This document shows, piece by piece, positions 8,824 to 14,738 of a stretch of 18,170 nt of DNA. Source of the DNA: an uncultured Treponema sp. (GTDB lineage: Bacteria > Spirochaetota > Spirochaetia > Treponematales > Treponemataceae); assembly GCA_934667505.1 (NCBI GenBank), contig CAKULY010000032.1, forward strand, positions 1 to 18,170, given 5' to 3'. A program made the translations under genes and the position numbers. How positions within the stretch are numbered: the first letter of the stretch is position 1; each line of letters opens with the position of its first letter. The notes under the pieces are model-generated. The model had not been told where the DNA came from and ran no database searches. It saw nothing but the letters and a program-made list of their open reading frames with translations.

Positions 8824-8950
8824 TGGCTCAATTTCGAGTTTTAAATTTTAGTGTCATTATCGGGCTTGACCCGATAATCTATTGCTCTTTTTTTAGCAAG
8901 ATTGCCGTGTCAAGCACGGGAATGACAGTAAATTTACAAAACTCGAAATT
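8824..8950. repeat. Dispersed two-hairpin repeat, copy 2, with terminal inverted repeats
   Basis: This is the same element as at 107-240. A perfect 13-bp terminal inverted repeat bounds it: AATTTCGAGTTTT at 8830-8842 and its complement at 8938-8950. Inside are a perfect hairpin (8857-8879: ATTATCGGG, loop CTTGA, CCCGATAAT) and a second one (8901-8923: ATTGCCGTG, loop TCAAG, CACGGGAAT) with one mismatch. The outer TGTCATT at 8852-8858 pairs with AATGACA at 8921-8927, so the whole element can also fold as one long stem. It lies in the gap between the DUF4405 remnant and the nuclease remnant. The rest of 8713-8969 shows no gene. Confidence 0.8.
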
Positions 8951-8969
8951 AAGGATAGTTAAGCTATTT

Positions 8970-9554
8970 TTATAAAGTCTTTTTTTCAATCAGCCTCGCA
9001 AGCTCTTTCTGCATTTCACCGCGTTTCTTGTTTCCGTTTTCCAGCAGAAACTTTGTATTCAATGTTACCGCGTGGATTGTGTGGTAATTTTTGCTTCCGT
9101 CATGCCAGTCGATTGCCGCATATCCGATGTATTGCAGTTTTTCTTCTATATTATTGGACGGCAGAATGAACACATTGAAAATATCGCCGGGATTGAACCG
9201 GTATTTTTCGCGGTTTTCAGAACCAAAAGTCTTTATGCTTGCGTCTATGTATTGTGCATAAGTAATCTGCTTTTGGATTGAATCAGTTCCCGGAATTGAG
9301 CCGTGAACCAAAACGCTTTCCTGCCCGCTCTCGTTTTCTTCAAAATCCAGCTTTCGGAGCATTGTGTAGCTGTAATATTTTGAGTCGATGATAAAGCATT
9401 TCCGCCTGTTTTTTTTCTGCGGATTTTCAGGACATTTTTCCGTCTCCGCATTTTCTAAAATCATAATTGTGTCAGGCCACAAACGAGCGTTTTTTGGAAC
9501 AGAAATTTCTTGAGTTTTTGACGATTTTTGACGAACTCTTACGTTTATGCTATA
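8970..9554 (-). pseudogene. 5'-truncated PD-(D/E)xK restriction endonuclease, LlaJI-like
   Basis: The reading frame encodes the catalytic end of a nuclease that would cut DNA. The PD-(D/E)xK signature is visible as WPD (Asp4 when counted from the TTG at 9482) and IIDSKYY (Asp33, Lys35). GSIPGTDSIQKQITYAQYID and YIGYAAIDW follow, which I associate with LlaJI-type restriction enzymes from memory. The frame stays open upstream through QEISVPKNARL to a TAG at 9555-9557, with no proper start codon or ribosome binding site. The usual N-terminal part is absent. The break lies at one copy of the 21-bp inverted repeat (9481-9501). The frame overlaps the promoter of the divergent 58-aa gene, so it is probably not expressed in this orientation. 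Confidence 0.6.
9481..9501. repeat. 21-bp inverted repeat, left copy
   Basis: This copy is the exact reverse complement of 10377-10397; the shared strand begins TGTTCCAAAAAA and ends CGCTCGTTT. Read on the minus strand it encodes VPKNARL inside the nuclease frame. Confidence 0.9.
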
Positions 9555-9556
9555 CT
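9512..9556 (+). promoter_or_regulatory. Sigma-70-type promoter with tandem 10-bp repeat
   Basis: TTGACG (9528-9533) and TATACT (9551-9556) are separated by exactly 17 bases, a near-consensus housekeeping promoter for the 58-aa gene. The -35 box lies inside a perfect tandem repeat TTTTTGACGA at 9515-9524 and 9525-9534. The 10-bp period matches one helical turn. The pair is flanked by GAGT and ACTC, making a plausible operator for self-regulation. Confidence 0.75.
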
Positions 9557-9577
9557 AAAAATAATGGAGGTGGAAAA

Positions 9578-9754
9578 ATGACATATACAAAGCCTTTTTC
9601 GTGGCGAGATTTTCCTAACACTCCTGGAAAGCATGTTCTTGAGGAAATTTTATCAACACCTCGTCCTGACTTTACGCAGCTAGACAAAGATGTGGCGGCT
9701 TACGAGAAAAAGCGTTCAAATGAGCGAAAGTCAAAGGCAGCAAAAAATAAATGA
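9578..9754 (+). CDS. Small basic protein, first gene of a GNAT-linked pair
   Basis: A 58-residue protein beginning MTYTKPFSWRDFPNTPGK, with a middle helix (KHVLEEILSTPRPDFTQLDK) and a very basic Lys/Arg-rich C-terminus. The start is decided by GGAGGTG six bases before the ATG; the frame extends further upstream but lies across the promoter. The stop overlaps the ATG of the GNAT frame (ATGA), implying translational coupling. The size, the strong promoter with repeated operator-like sites and the coupling to an acetyltransferase resemble toxin-antitoxin pairs, in which this would be the antitoxin. I do not recognise the family, so this is inference. Confidence 0.7.
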   Translation: MTYTKPFSWRDFPNTPGKHVLEEILSTPRPDFTQLDKDVAAYEKKRSNERKSKAAKNK

Positions 9755-10324
9755 ACTATCTGCCTATAAAAACAGAAATATTTTATTATCAGCATTTATT
9801 TGACTCAGAAAATAATGAAAATGCCATCAAGAATTTTAGTGTGCATAAAAAAAACTGACAAAGGGCTGGAAGAATATTAAAAAATAATGGCAATGGCAGA
9901 AGAAGATGAGAATTTTGCTAGAACATATTTAGTGAAAGACAACGAAAACCATGAAATTGCTTCTTATTTTACCTTAAAATCAGGACTTTTCACGCTTGAG
10001 ATTTCTGAAAGCCAATTTTATGCTGTGCCTTCAATAGAACTTTCAAATTTTGCAGTAAATTCATCGTACCGAAAGCAGCATCCTGAGATTTCTGAAATAG
10101 AAAAAACTACTTTTAGGGAATTTATCCTTCCTCTTGCACGATTCATTCAGACTTTTATTGGTGCAAAGTCCCTGCATATCTTCGCACTGCCGGAAGATAA
10201 AGTGATAGAGCATTATCAAGAAATGGGTTTCTCTAGGCTTTCTGCGGAAAAAGAAAAATACGTTCATTCCCATATAAAACCAAAATATGACGCTGACTGC
10301 ATTTTTATGTATCAGATTTTATAG
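9751..10324 (+). pseudogene. GNAT-family acetyltransferase, broken by frameshift and nonsense codon
   Basis: Two consecutive frames together read as one GNAT-like protein of about 190 residues. The 5' part (9751-9858) reads MNYLPIKTEIFYYQHLF and on to VHKKN, then stops. If one base of the A8 tract at 9847-9854 is removed, the frame continues as KTDKGLEEY, hits TAA at 9878-9880 (one base from a Leu codon TTA), then runs into MAMAEEDENFARTYLVKD. The rest is clean (9887-10324), with IELSNFAVNSSYR, LHIFALPEDKVIEHYQEMGF and CIFMYQIL. An ORF from ATG 9887 lacks a ribosome binding site and the N-terminal strand. The family would transfer an acetyl group from acetyl-CoA; the substrate is unknown. Loss of function, sequencing error or tract-length switching could explain the break. 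Confidence 0.65.
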
Positions 10325-10332
10325 GAACAAAA

Positions 10333-10437
10333 ATGTTCATTGAAAAAAATATAAACAAAGAAAATACAACAGAAGTTGTTCCAAAAAACGCTCGTTTAAA
10401 AGGACAACTTTTCAAATTAGTAAAGCAAGCGATATAA
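10333..10437 (+). CDS. 34-codon ORF spanning the right inverted repeat
   Basis: An AGGA six bases before ATG 10333 makes this a well-placed start, eight bases after the GNAT stop. The product reads MFIEKNINKENTTEV, then VPKNARL from the inverted repeat, then KGQLFKLVKQAI and stop. The quality of the start signal is out of proportion to the short product. If the segment between the repeats were flipped, this start would be fused in frame to the nuclease. It is therefore probably the displaced 5' end of that gene, not a gene in its own right. Confidence 0.5.
   Translation: MFIEKNINKENTTEVVPKNARLKGQLFKLVKQAI
10377..10397. repeat. 21-bp inverted repeat, right copy
   Basis: This copy is the exact reverse complement of 9481-9501. 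Read on the plus strand it encodes VPKNARL in the 34-codon ORF, in the same codon phase as the left copy has in the nuclease frame. Confidence 0.9.
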
Positions 10438-10577
10438 GCAATTTACAAAGGTATCGATTCCAAGTGCAGCAAGAATTCTATTAAATTGATTGGTTTTACA
10501 TTTTCCACAATCAAAAGAAAAGAGACAATATTCCTATTGCAACGGAAAGATTTTCATCAAGCTTTTCGTGTTCTTAC
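10417..10577 (-). pseudogene. Possible gene remnant with a CxxC segment
   Basis: On the minus strand one frame reads EHEKLDENLSVAIGILSLF (about 10577-10515). A shifted frame continues SFDCGKCKTNQFNRILAALG and IDTFVNCLYRLLY, ending at TAA at 10417-10419. The join needs a one-base shift near 10512. The CGKC pair and the regular hydrophobic pattern look protein-like, but I cannot name the family and the plus strand is also partly open here. The rest of 10438-10659 shows nothing clear. Confidence 0.25.
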
Positions 10578-10659
10578 CAAGCTATAAGTAAAACAGCCCA
10601 ATCCGTTAAGCAAGTTAGTTACTTTGTTTTTTATGATTTTCTAGACAAAAGGCGCGATT

Positions 10660-11709
10660 TTAGCCAATAACTTTGACATCCGTTGCACGACCGTTTTTAT
10701 TTTCAGAATCACTGGCTTTTGGAATATCCACAACTTGAAAATCAACTTTCGTGCCTTTATCCAATTTATTGCCTTTAACCTGAGGATTTATCTCGCCCAT
10801 GTAGAAGAAATAATCTCCGCTTTCATCATCTGCGGAGACAATCCGGTAGTTCTTTATTCTACGTTTTACAACTCCAGTTTTTCGCTCTTCATTTTCTTTT
10901 AAATCTGTTTTCTCCACGAAAAATGTTCTTTGCGGCTTGCCGTCATCTGTCAATTTGAATTTTGAACTCAGCTTTAAAATCAATTCTCTTGGAGATTTTA
11001 CTCCGTAGTCTTTTACATTGAAATCAGATTTTTGACGGTAAACCGTTTCCCAAATTTGTGAAAGCAACTTAGTGTTCGTTCCATTATAAAATGGAGTGGA
11101 ATCAAATGCTGTTTCAATAAATTTTTCCAATGAAAAATCTTTTAAATTTATATCCTCATCATTCTCATTTTTCTCATTCAAAAGAATATCCTCATCCTTT
11201 TCATCCAAATCTTCTAGATATGAGAATTCATTACAAGATTTTATCCAGATTGAATTGCATTTTTCTTTTTCGCCGATTCCAACAACACGTTTTCCCAGCT
11301 CACGAAAACTTAACGCCAATGAATGATAACCGTTGTCGGAGGCAATAATCGCAAACAAATTTATGTCTTCGTGTTTTATCGCCATTTCAATCGCATCCAT
11401 CATTATAAGCTTATCAACAGCCTGTTTCTCATTATGATGAAACTGCTGGATAGCGGTAATCGGCGTTTTATTAAGCTGGTCTTTCCATGATTTCGTATTG
11501 GAAACAGACCAGTCCGCATAAGCACGCTGAAAAAGAATATCGCCTTTCCCCGAAAGATAATCAATTATCAAAGGAACTTTGTCAGCTGGAATATTTTCAG
11601 AATACGTCTGGTCAAGGTACGCTTACGCTCAAGACCTTGACTCAGGCGTTTTTAGTGTTTTGATAAACCCTAAATCAAAAAACACTGCTATTTTAAATAT
11701 TTCTTCCAT
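10660..11709 (-). pseudogene. NYN (LabA-like) nuclease with LOTUS and cold-shock-like domains, interrupted
   Basis: The true start is ATG 11709, with GGAG nine bases upstream, giving MEEIFKIAVFFD, the first NYN strand with its metal-binding Asp. The frame then runs into palindromic DNA with TGA and TAA codons (11629-11631 and 11623-11625) and resumes in the same frame at LDQTYSENIPADKV. The remainder is clean: rest of NYN (to about codon 120 from the TTG at 11571, with MMDA and IIASDNGY), an acidic linker, a LOTUS/OST-HTH domain (about 148-208, FIETAFDSTPFYNGTN), and a cold-shock/OB-like domain (about 230-303, with KNYRIVSADDESGDYFFYM). NYN domains are PIN-like RNases; LOTUS and OB domains would bind RNA. 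The usual SDxDF motif reads SDNGY. The ORF from TTG 11571 lacks the first catalytic Asp. Confidence 0.75.
11604..11686. repeat. Two adjacent palindromes inside the NYN gene
   Basis: First palindrome (11604-11649): ACGTCTGGTCAAGGT pairs with ACCTTGACTCAGGCGT around a 15-base loop, with one mismatch and one bulge; the core GTCAAGGT/ACCTTGAC is perfect. Second (11654-11686): AGTGTTTTGAT pairs with ATCAAAAAACACT around AAACCCTAA, with two unpaired bases. Together they occupy the place where the second half of the first NYN motif should be. The inserted length keeps the reading frame but carries two stop codons. This looks like a small palindromic element inserted in the gene, though only one copy is visible in the window. 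Confidence 0.65.
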
Positions 11710-11759
11710 AAGTTTATTCTCCTGGCAAAGGATTTATCTGTGCTGTTTGCAATTTTTTG

Positions 11760-11784
11760 AAATGTACTGAGTTAAATTACATTT
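11760..11784. repeat. Short inverted repeat between DUF4160 and NYN genes
   Basis: AAATGTA (11760-11766) and TACATTT (11778-11784) flank an 11-base loop, just beyond the DUF4160 stop. It could end transcription of the DUF4160 pair weakly or be chance. The gap 11710-11797 holds no gene. Confidence 0.3.
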
Positions 11785-11797
11785 GTCTGTCTCCGGT

Positions 11798-12073
11798 TTA
11801 TTTGTAAAACTTGATTTCTATATCAAGATAATTCTTATAAAAATCAATAAAATCAAAATAATAAACCTGCATGGCAGTCAATATTCTTGACAAATCTTTT
11901 TCTGGGATTCTTCCTTTATTATGAGCTATTTCAAAAGAACCGTTTGCAAGTAACCAAACTTTTGTATCCTTTTCGGAAGGATTTCCTTTTGTTATATGAA
12001 AATGTATAGGCTCATCTTTTTCATTCGACCAAATATAAATCTTATATCCTAAAGTTCTGATATATATCGGCAT
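11798..12073 (-). CDS. DUF4160 protein, possible toxin-antitoxin component
   Basis: A 91-residue protein with the DUF4160 pattern: MPIYIRTLGYKIYIWSN, then EPIHFHITKG with the conserved HFH (about 24-26), then a GRIPEKDLSRIL helix and a C-terminal helix (YYFDFIDFYKNYLDIEI). DUF4160 genes are commonly paired with a small partner gene and are often suggested to be toxin-antitoxin modules; the activity is not established. Its ATG directly follows the TAG of the upstream 75-codon gene with no gap, so translation is probably coupled. Length is normal and the frame is intact. Confidence 0.85.
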   Translation of the reverse strand: MPIYIRTLGYKIYIWSNEKDEPIHFHITKGNPSEKDTKVWLLANGSFEIAHNKGRIPEKDLSRILTAMQVYYFDFIDFYKNYLDIEIKFYK

Positions 12074-12301
12074 CTATGCGGTCTCCACAGAATCCAACGT
12101 TCTGTAAGTTGTAATCGCAGGATAAATTTGCTTTAAATATTCTATATAGAACTGATTTTTTTTATCGTCAAAGTTTGAGTGCAAAATCTTTCCGTCATTT
12201 GAAAGCAGAATAGATTCAGCAGTTTTTGTGTCCTCAAAACAAACATTATCATTTGTATAAGTGATGAGTATTCCGTCTTTTTCGCAAAATTCTTTTCGCA
12301 T
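12074..12301 (-). CDS. Small partner of the DUF4160 gene
   Basis: A 75-residue acidic protein starting MRKEFCEKDGILITY, with a beta-rich first half (NDNVCFEDTKTAESILLSND) and a C-terminal helix (QFYIEYLKQIYPAI). The start is placed at 12301 because a G-rich GGGGGAAAT precedes it; the open frame extends further upstream, but that part is Phe- and Cys-rich and lies in promoter DNA. In the usual pairing the partner of DUF4160 is DUF2442; this sequence does not obviously match it. It would be the antitoxin if the pair is a toxin-antitoxin module. No family is assigned. Confidence 0.65.
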   Translation of the reverse strand: MRKEFCEKDGILITYTNDNVCFEDTKTAESILLSNDGKILHSNFDDKKNQFYIEYLKQIYPAITTYRTLDSVETA

Positions 12302-12622
12302 ATTTCCCCCTGCTCTTTTACAGTTGCAAGATTTTGCTCTTGATTTGGCATAAGCAGTTTCCTGCAAACAGATTATAACATACTTTATGGCATAGGAAAA
12401 TAATTTGGAAAATGGAAAGTTCTGTTTACCGAAATAACAATATTGAAAACAAAACTCATTAGCGAAGCATCCGTTCGCTTGGATATTGCAAGTTTCTAAA
12501 AAATAAAGAAAAAAGTAAAAAAAACGGAATGAATCTGTATCGTAAAACGGCTGGATCCATTCCTTATAGAACATAAACGTTCAAGTTCAATATTCAAAAT
12601 GTATAACAAATTTATTGTTCTG
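12302..12622 (-). other. Gene-free leader region of the DUF4160 pair
   Basis: No supported gene. TATAAT on the minus strand (12372-12377), about 70 bases before the start at 12301, is a good -10 box; the -35 region (TTTCC) is weak. A small GCGAA/TTCGC inverted repeat (12462-12478) and A/T runs follow further upstream. Confidence 0.45.
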
Positions 12623-12688
12623 TCAAAAAGATTTTATGTCATTGATAATTTCTTCAACCGAAAGTTTTGGTTTTCTATGCATTGTCAT
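12623..12688 (-). pseudogene. Start of a truncated Abi-like gene (21 codons)
   Basis: Eight bases or so after the hsdS stop, an AGAGAGGAAA ribosome binding site precedes ATG 12688. The product reads MTMHRKPKLSVEEIINDIKSF and then stops at TGA 12623-12625. The KPKLSVEEIINDxK start resembles the N-terminus of Abi-family (Abi_2, phage-exclusion) proteins from memory; the remaining part of such a protein is missing. A second ATG two codons on (12682) could also serve. It was probably the gene after hsdS in the operon and was lost by deletion. Such a short match is weak evidence. Confidence 0.35.
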
Positions 12689-12698
12689 TTTCCTCTCT

Positions 12699-13202
12699 TT
12701 ACCTATTTGCAATCTGCGAAACGAGAAGTTGTTTTAACCGAGCAAGTTTTTCAATTTCCTGATAATTATTTTTCAAGTTCTGAATTATCTTTGCAAGATC
12801 TGTTTTACTTCTAACTTTTTCATCAGGGACAACAAGCAAAAGTTTTTCGATAAAATCTTTACTTAAATTGTTTTGTGCTCCGCCATTTGACATTAAACTT
12901 ATTTCTTTCTGATTCGCAAGAAGTACAAAATAAAGATATGCAGAATCATTTAAGTTTTTACAAATCATTCCACAAACAGCCTGATTCGTTGTTGCTTCAA
13001 TATTCAAATATCCGACTTCACCAGCAGTAACTCCATACATAGCCATAAGAACAGTATCTTTTGGCAACAACTTAGTCGATGTTTCATTCAATGCTTTTTT
13101 TGTTATAAACTCTTCAACTGAAGTTGTTACATTATTATGAACTTCACCTGACTTTAACCAAGGTATTGTTCCATTCTGCCAATAATCAATTTCTGTTCTT
13201 GA
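12699..13202 (-). pseudogene. hsdS 3' half: second target-recognition domain, out of frame
   Basis: This frame is open from 13202 and encodes TEIDYWQNGTIPWLKSGEV, a typical start of a type I specificity domain. EATTNQAVCGMI and LMSNGGAQNNLSKDFIEKL follow, then the conserved C-terminal helix (IIQNLKNNYQEIEKLARLKQLLVSQIANR). It is the second target-recognition domain plus distal coiled-coil region of HsdS. It overlaps the end of the first half (stop at 13186) but is one base out of frame, and no ribosome binding site precedes its first Met codons. In an intact gene the two halves would give a subunit of about 390 residues. Confidence 0.75.
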
Positions 13203-13860
13203 TCATTTCCTTGCAAAAATCTTTGACAGATTGAATTTTCATTGAAACATTTAATCTGTCTTTTATTTCTTCAAGTTCATTATCTGTATAATTTAATAAT
13301 AAACTTGGATTAAAAATCTGATTTACAACGTTCTTTCCCAACTCAATCAGCTTTTCATTTATCTTCTGTTTAATCTTGATGCGGTTTTCTACTGCGTTGT
13401 AGGCATCTACGATTTTCTGCTGCTCTTCGAGTGGAGGAACTGGGAGTTTCATGTCGCAAAAATCTTCCCACGGCATACTTCCGCGCACTCCACCAACAGC
13501 AATATAGGAAGCTTCGCGGTCAAACTCGGAACGCATAAACCACATTGCTAAATAATCTGGAAGAATTTCGTCAGTATTCTTGATTCTGAAAATGTAATAA
13601 GCAGGAGACATAATTGCTTCATCGAAATCTTTAAGACAAGCTATTGGAATTTTCCCATCACGGCTAACCTGCATAAGAGAACAAGCAAAATCGAACTTTC
13701 TGATTATTTGATATTTTGACAAGTCAGTTCCAATTGTATTTGCAACAGATTTTATAAAACATTTATCAATACTAACGCCTATAAGAGTTTTTATTATTCC
13801 ATTTTTATTTCGTTCATCAATTAAATCAATCAAATCACCCAGTTTTTTCAATTCACTCAT
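13186..13860 (-). CDS. hsdS: HsdS, N-terminal half with first target-recognition domain
   Basis: Specificity subunit of the type I restriction-modification enzyme: it would choose the DNA sequence and dock HsdM. The 224 residues contain target-recognition domain 1 (about 1-150; VGGVRGSMPWEDFCDMKLPVPPLEEQQKI) and the central conserved helix (about 150-190, IVDAYNAVENRIKIKQKINEKLIELGK). The frame then runs into TGA after KNRN, exactly where domain 2 should begin. The start ATG 13860 shares one base with the fic stop (TGATG) and has GCGGAG upstream. A half-size HsdS with one recognition domain can in some systems dimerise to a working unit recognising a symmetric site, so activity is possible but unproven. 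Confidence 0.8.
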   Translation of the reverse strand: MSELKKLGDLIDLIDERNKNGIIKTLIGVSIDKCFIKSVANTIGTDLSKYQIIRKFDFACSLMQVSRDGKIPIACLKDFDEAIMSPAYYIFRIKNTDEILPDYLAMWFMRSEFDREASYIAVGGVRGSMPWEDFCDMKLPVPPLEEQQKIVDAYNAVENRIKIKQKINEKLIELGKNVVNQIFNPSLLLNYTDNELEEIKDRLNVSMKIQSVKDFCKEMIKNRN

Positions 13861-14738
13861 CACTCCGCTTCTTCATAGTAATACGAATAGTCAATGCCTT
13901 TCATGAACATTTCGCGGTCATTGATTTTGTCGGTCAGGGCATTTTTTAAGAGAAACTTGATTTTTGAAGTGTCGCAGACGCTCTGTTCCATTGCCTCAAG
14001 ATAATCTTTTTTGTTGATTTTGCTCCAGTCAACGCATTTTTTTAGGCTGCGCTTTAAAATCAAATCCAGCCAGATTCTTGTTGTTCTGCCGTTTCCTTCA
14101 CGGAACGGATGGGCAATGTTCATTTCCACATATTTTTCCGCAATCTGCTCAAATGTTGATTCCGGCATTTTTTCAATTGAGTCTAAAGTCTGTGGCAAAA
14201 ACTCAGCCGCGGCAAATTTGAATCCGCCTTTAGAAATATTCACAGTGCGGATTTTTCCTGCAAAGTCATAAAGCCCGCCAAAAAGATACGCATGAATCTG
14301 TTTTAAGCCGTTTACTGTTCCAACTTCTATGCTTTCCAAAAGGGAACTTTCAAAAAGTGCATAAGCCTTTGTTTTGCTTTTTCCGTCAATCGTTTCGTCA
14401 GAATAATTAAACCATTGGATGAATGGAGCAGACTTATTGTTAGGGAATTTTTTTGCAAGCTCAATTACCTGATTGTAGTCCATTACATTTGAAAGACGTT
14501 TTTTTCCATCTGGAGCAGTTAGTTTGAACTGGGTAGTAACACTACCCAGTTGATTATTTTCTTTTTTGAGTTTCGCCTTTAAGTATTTCCAGTAGTTTCG
14601 ATTTTTTTCGTAATCATCCTGCTCATTCAATACGCCTACAATATCAAGCACACTGAACCACCATTTGGAATTTTCTTCATCCCAAACTGCACGGACTTCT
14701 CTATCATTAAAAAATCGGATTGATATTTTTTCACTCAT
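13860..14738 (-). CDS. Bro-N-like domain fused to Fic domain
   Basis: The 292 residues join two domains. The N-terminus (about 5-112; [26 protein letters not shown] in part) resembles the Bro-N/DinD-like domain found in phage antirepressors and may bind DNA. The C-terminus (about 120-255) is a Fic domain with an intact active site [12 protein letters not shown] (210-221), which in the family transfers AMP or another phosphate-containing group to a target protein. [18 protein letters not shown] (156-173) is the usual beta-flap region. No clear inhibitory (S/T)xxxE(G/N) motif is seen, so inhibition, if any, must come from elsewhere. The ATG directly follows the rhuM stop and the gene overlaps hsdS by one base: it is part of the hsd operon. 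Confidence 0.85.
   Translation of the reverse strand: MSEKISIRFFNDREVRAVWDEENSKWWFSVLDIVGVLNEQDDYEKNRNYWKYLKAKLKKENNQLGSVTTQFKLTAPDGKKRLSNVMDYNQVIELAKKFPNNKSAPFIQWFNYSDETIDGKSKTKAYALFESSLLESIEVGTVNGLKQIHAYLFGGLYDFAGKIRTVNISKGGFKFAAAEFLPQTLDSIEKMPESTFEQIAEKYVEMNIAHPFREGNGRTTRIWLDLILKRSLKKCVDWSKINKKDYLEAMEQSVCDTSKIKFLLKNALTDKINDREMFMKGIDYSYYYEEAE

Noticed and set aside
12302..12574. N-terminal extension of the 75-codon gene, giving a 166-aa protein
   Set aside because: The extension is Phe- and Cys-rich, covers a TATAAT box, and the internal ATG at 12301 has the better G-rich ribosome binding site.
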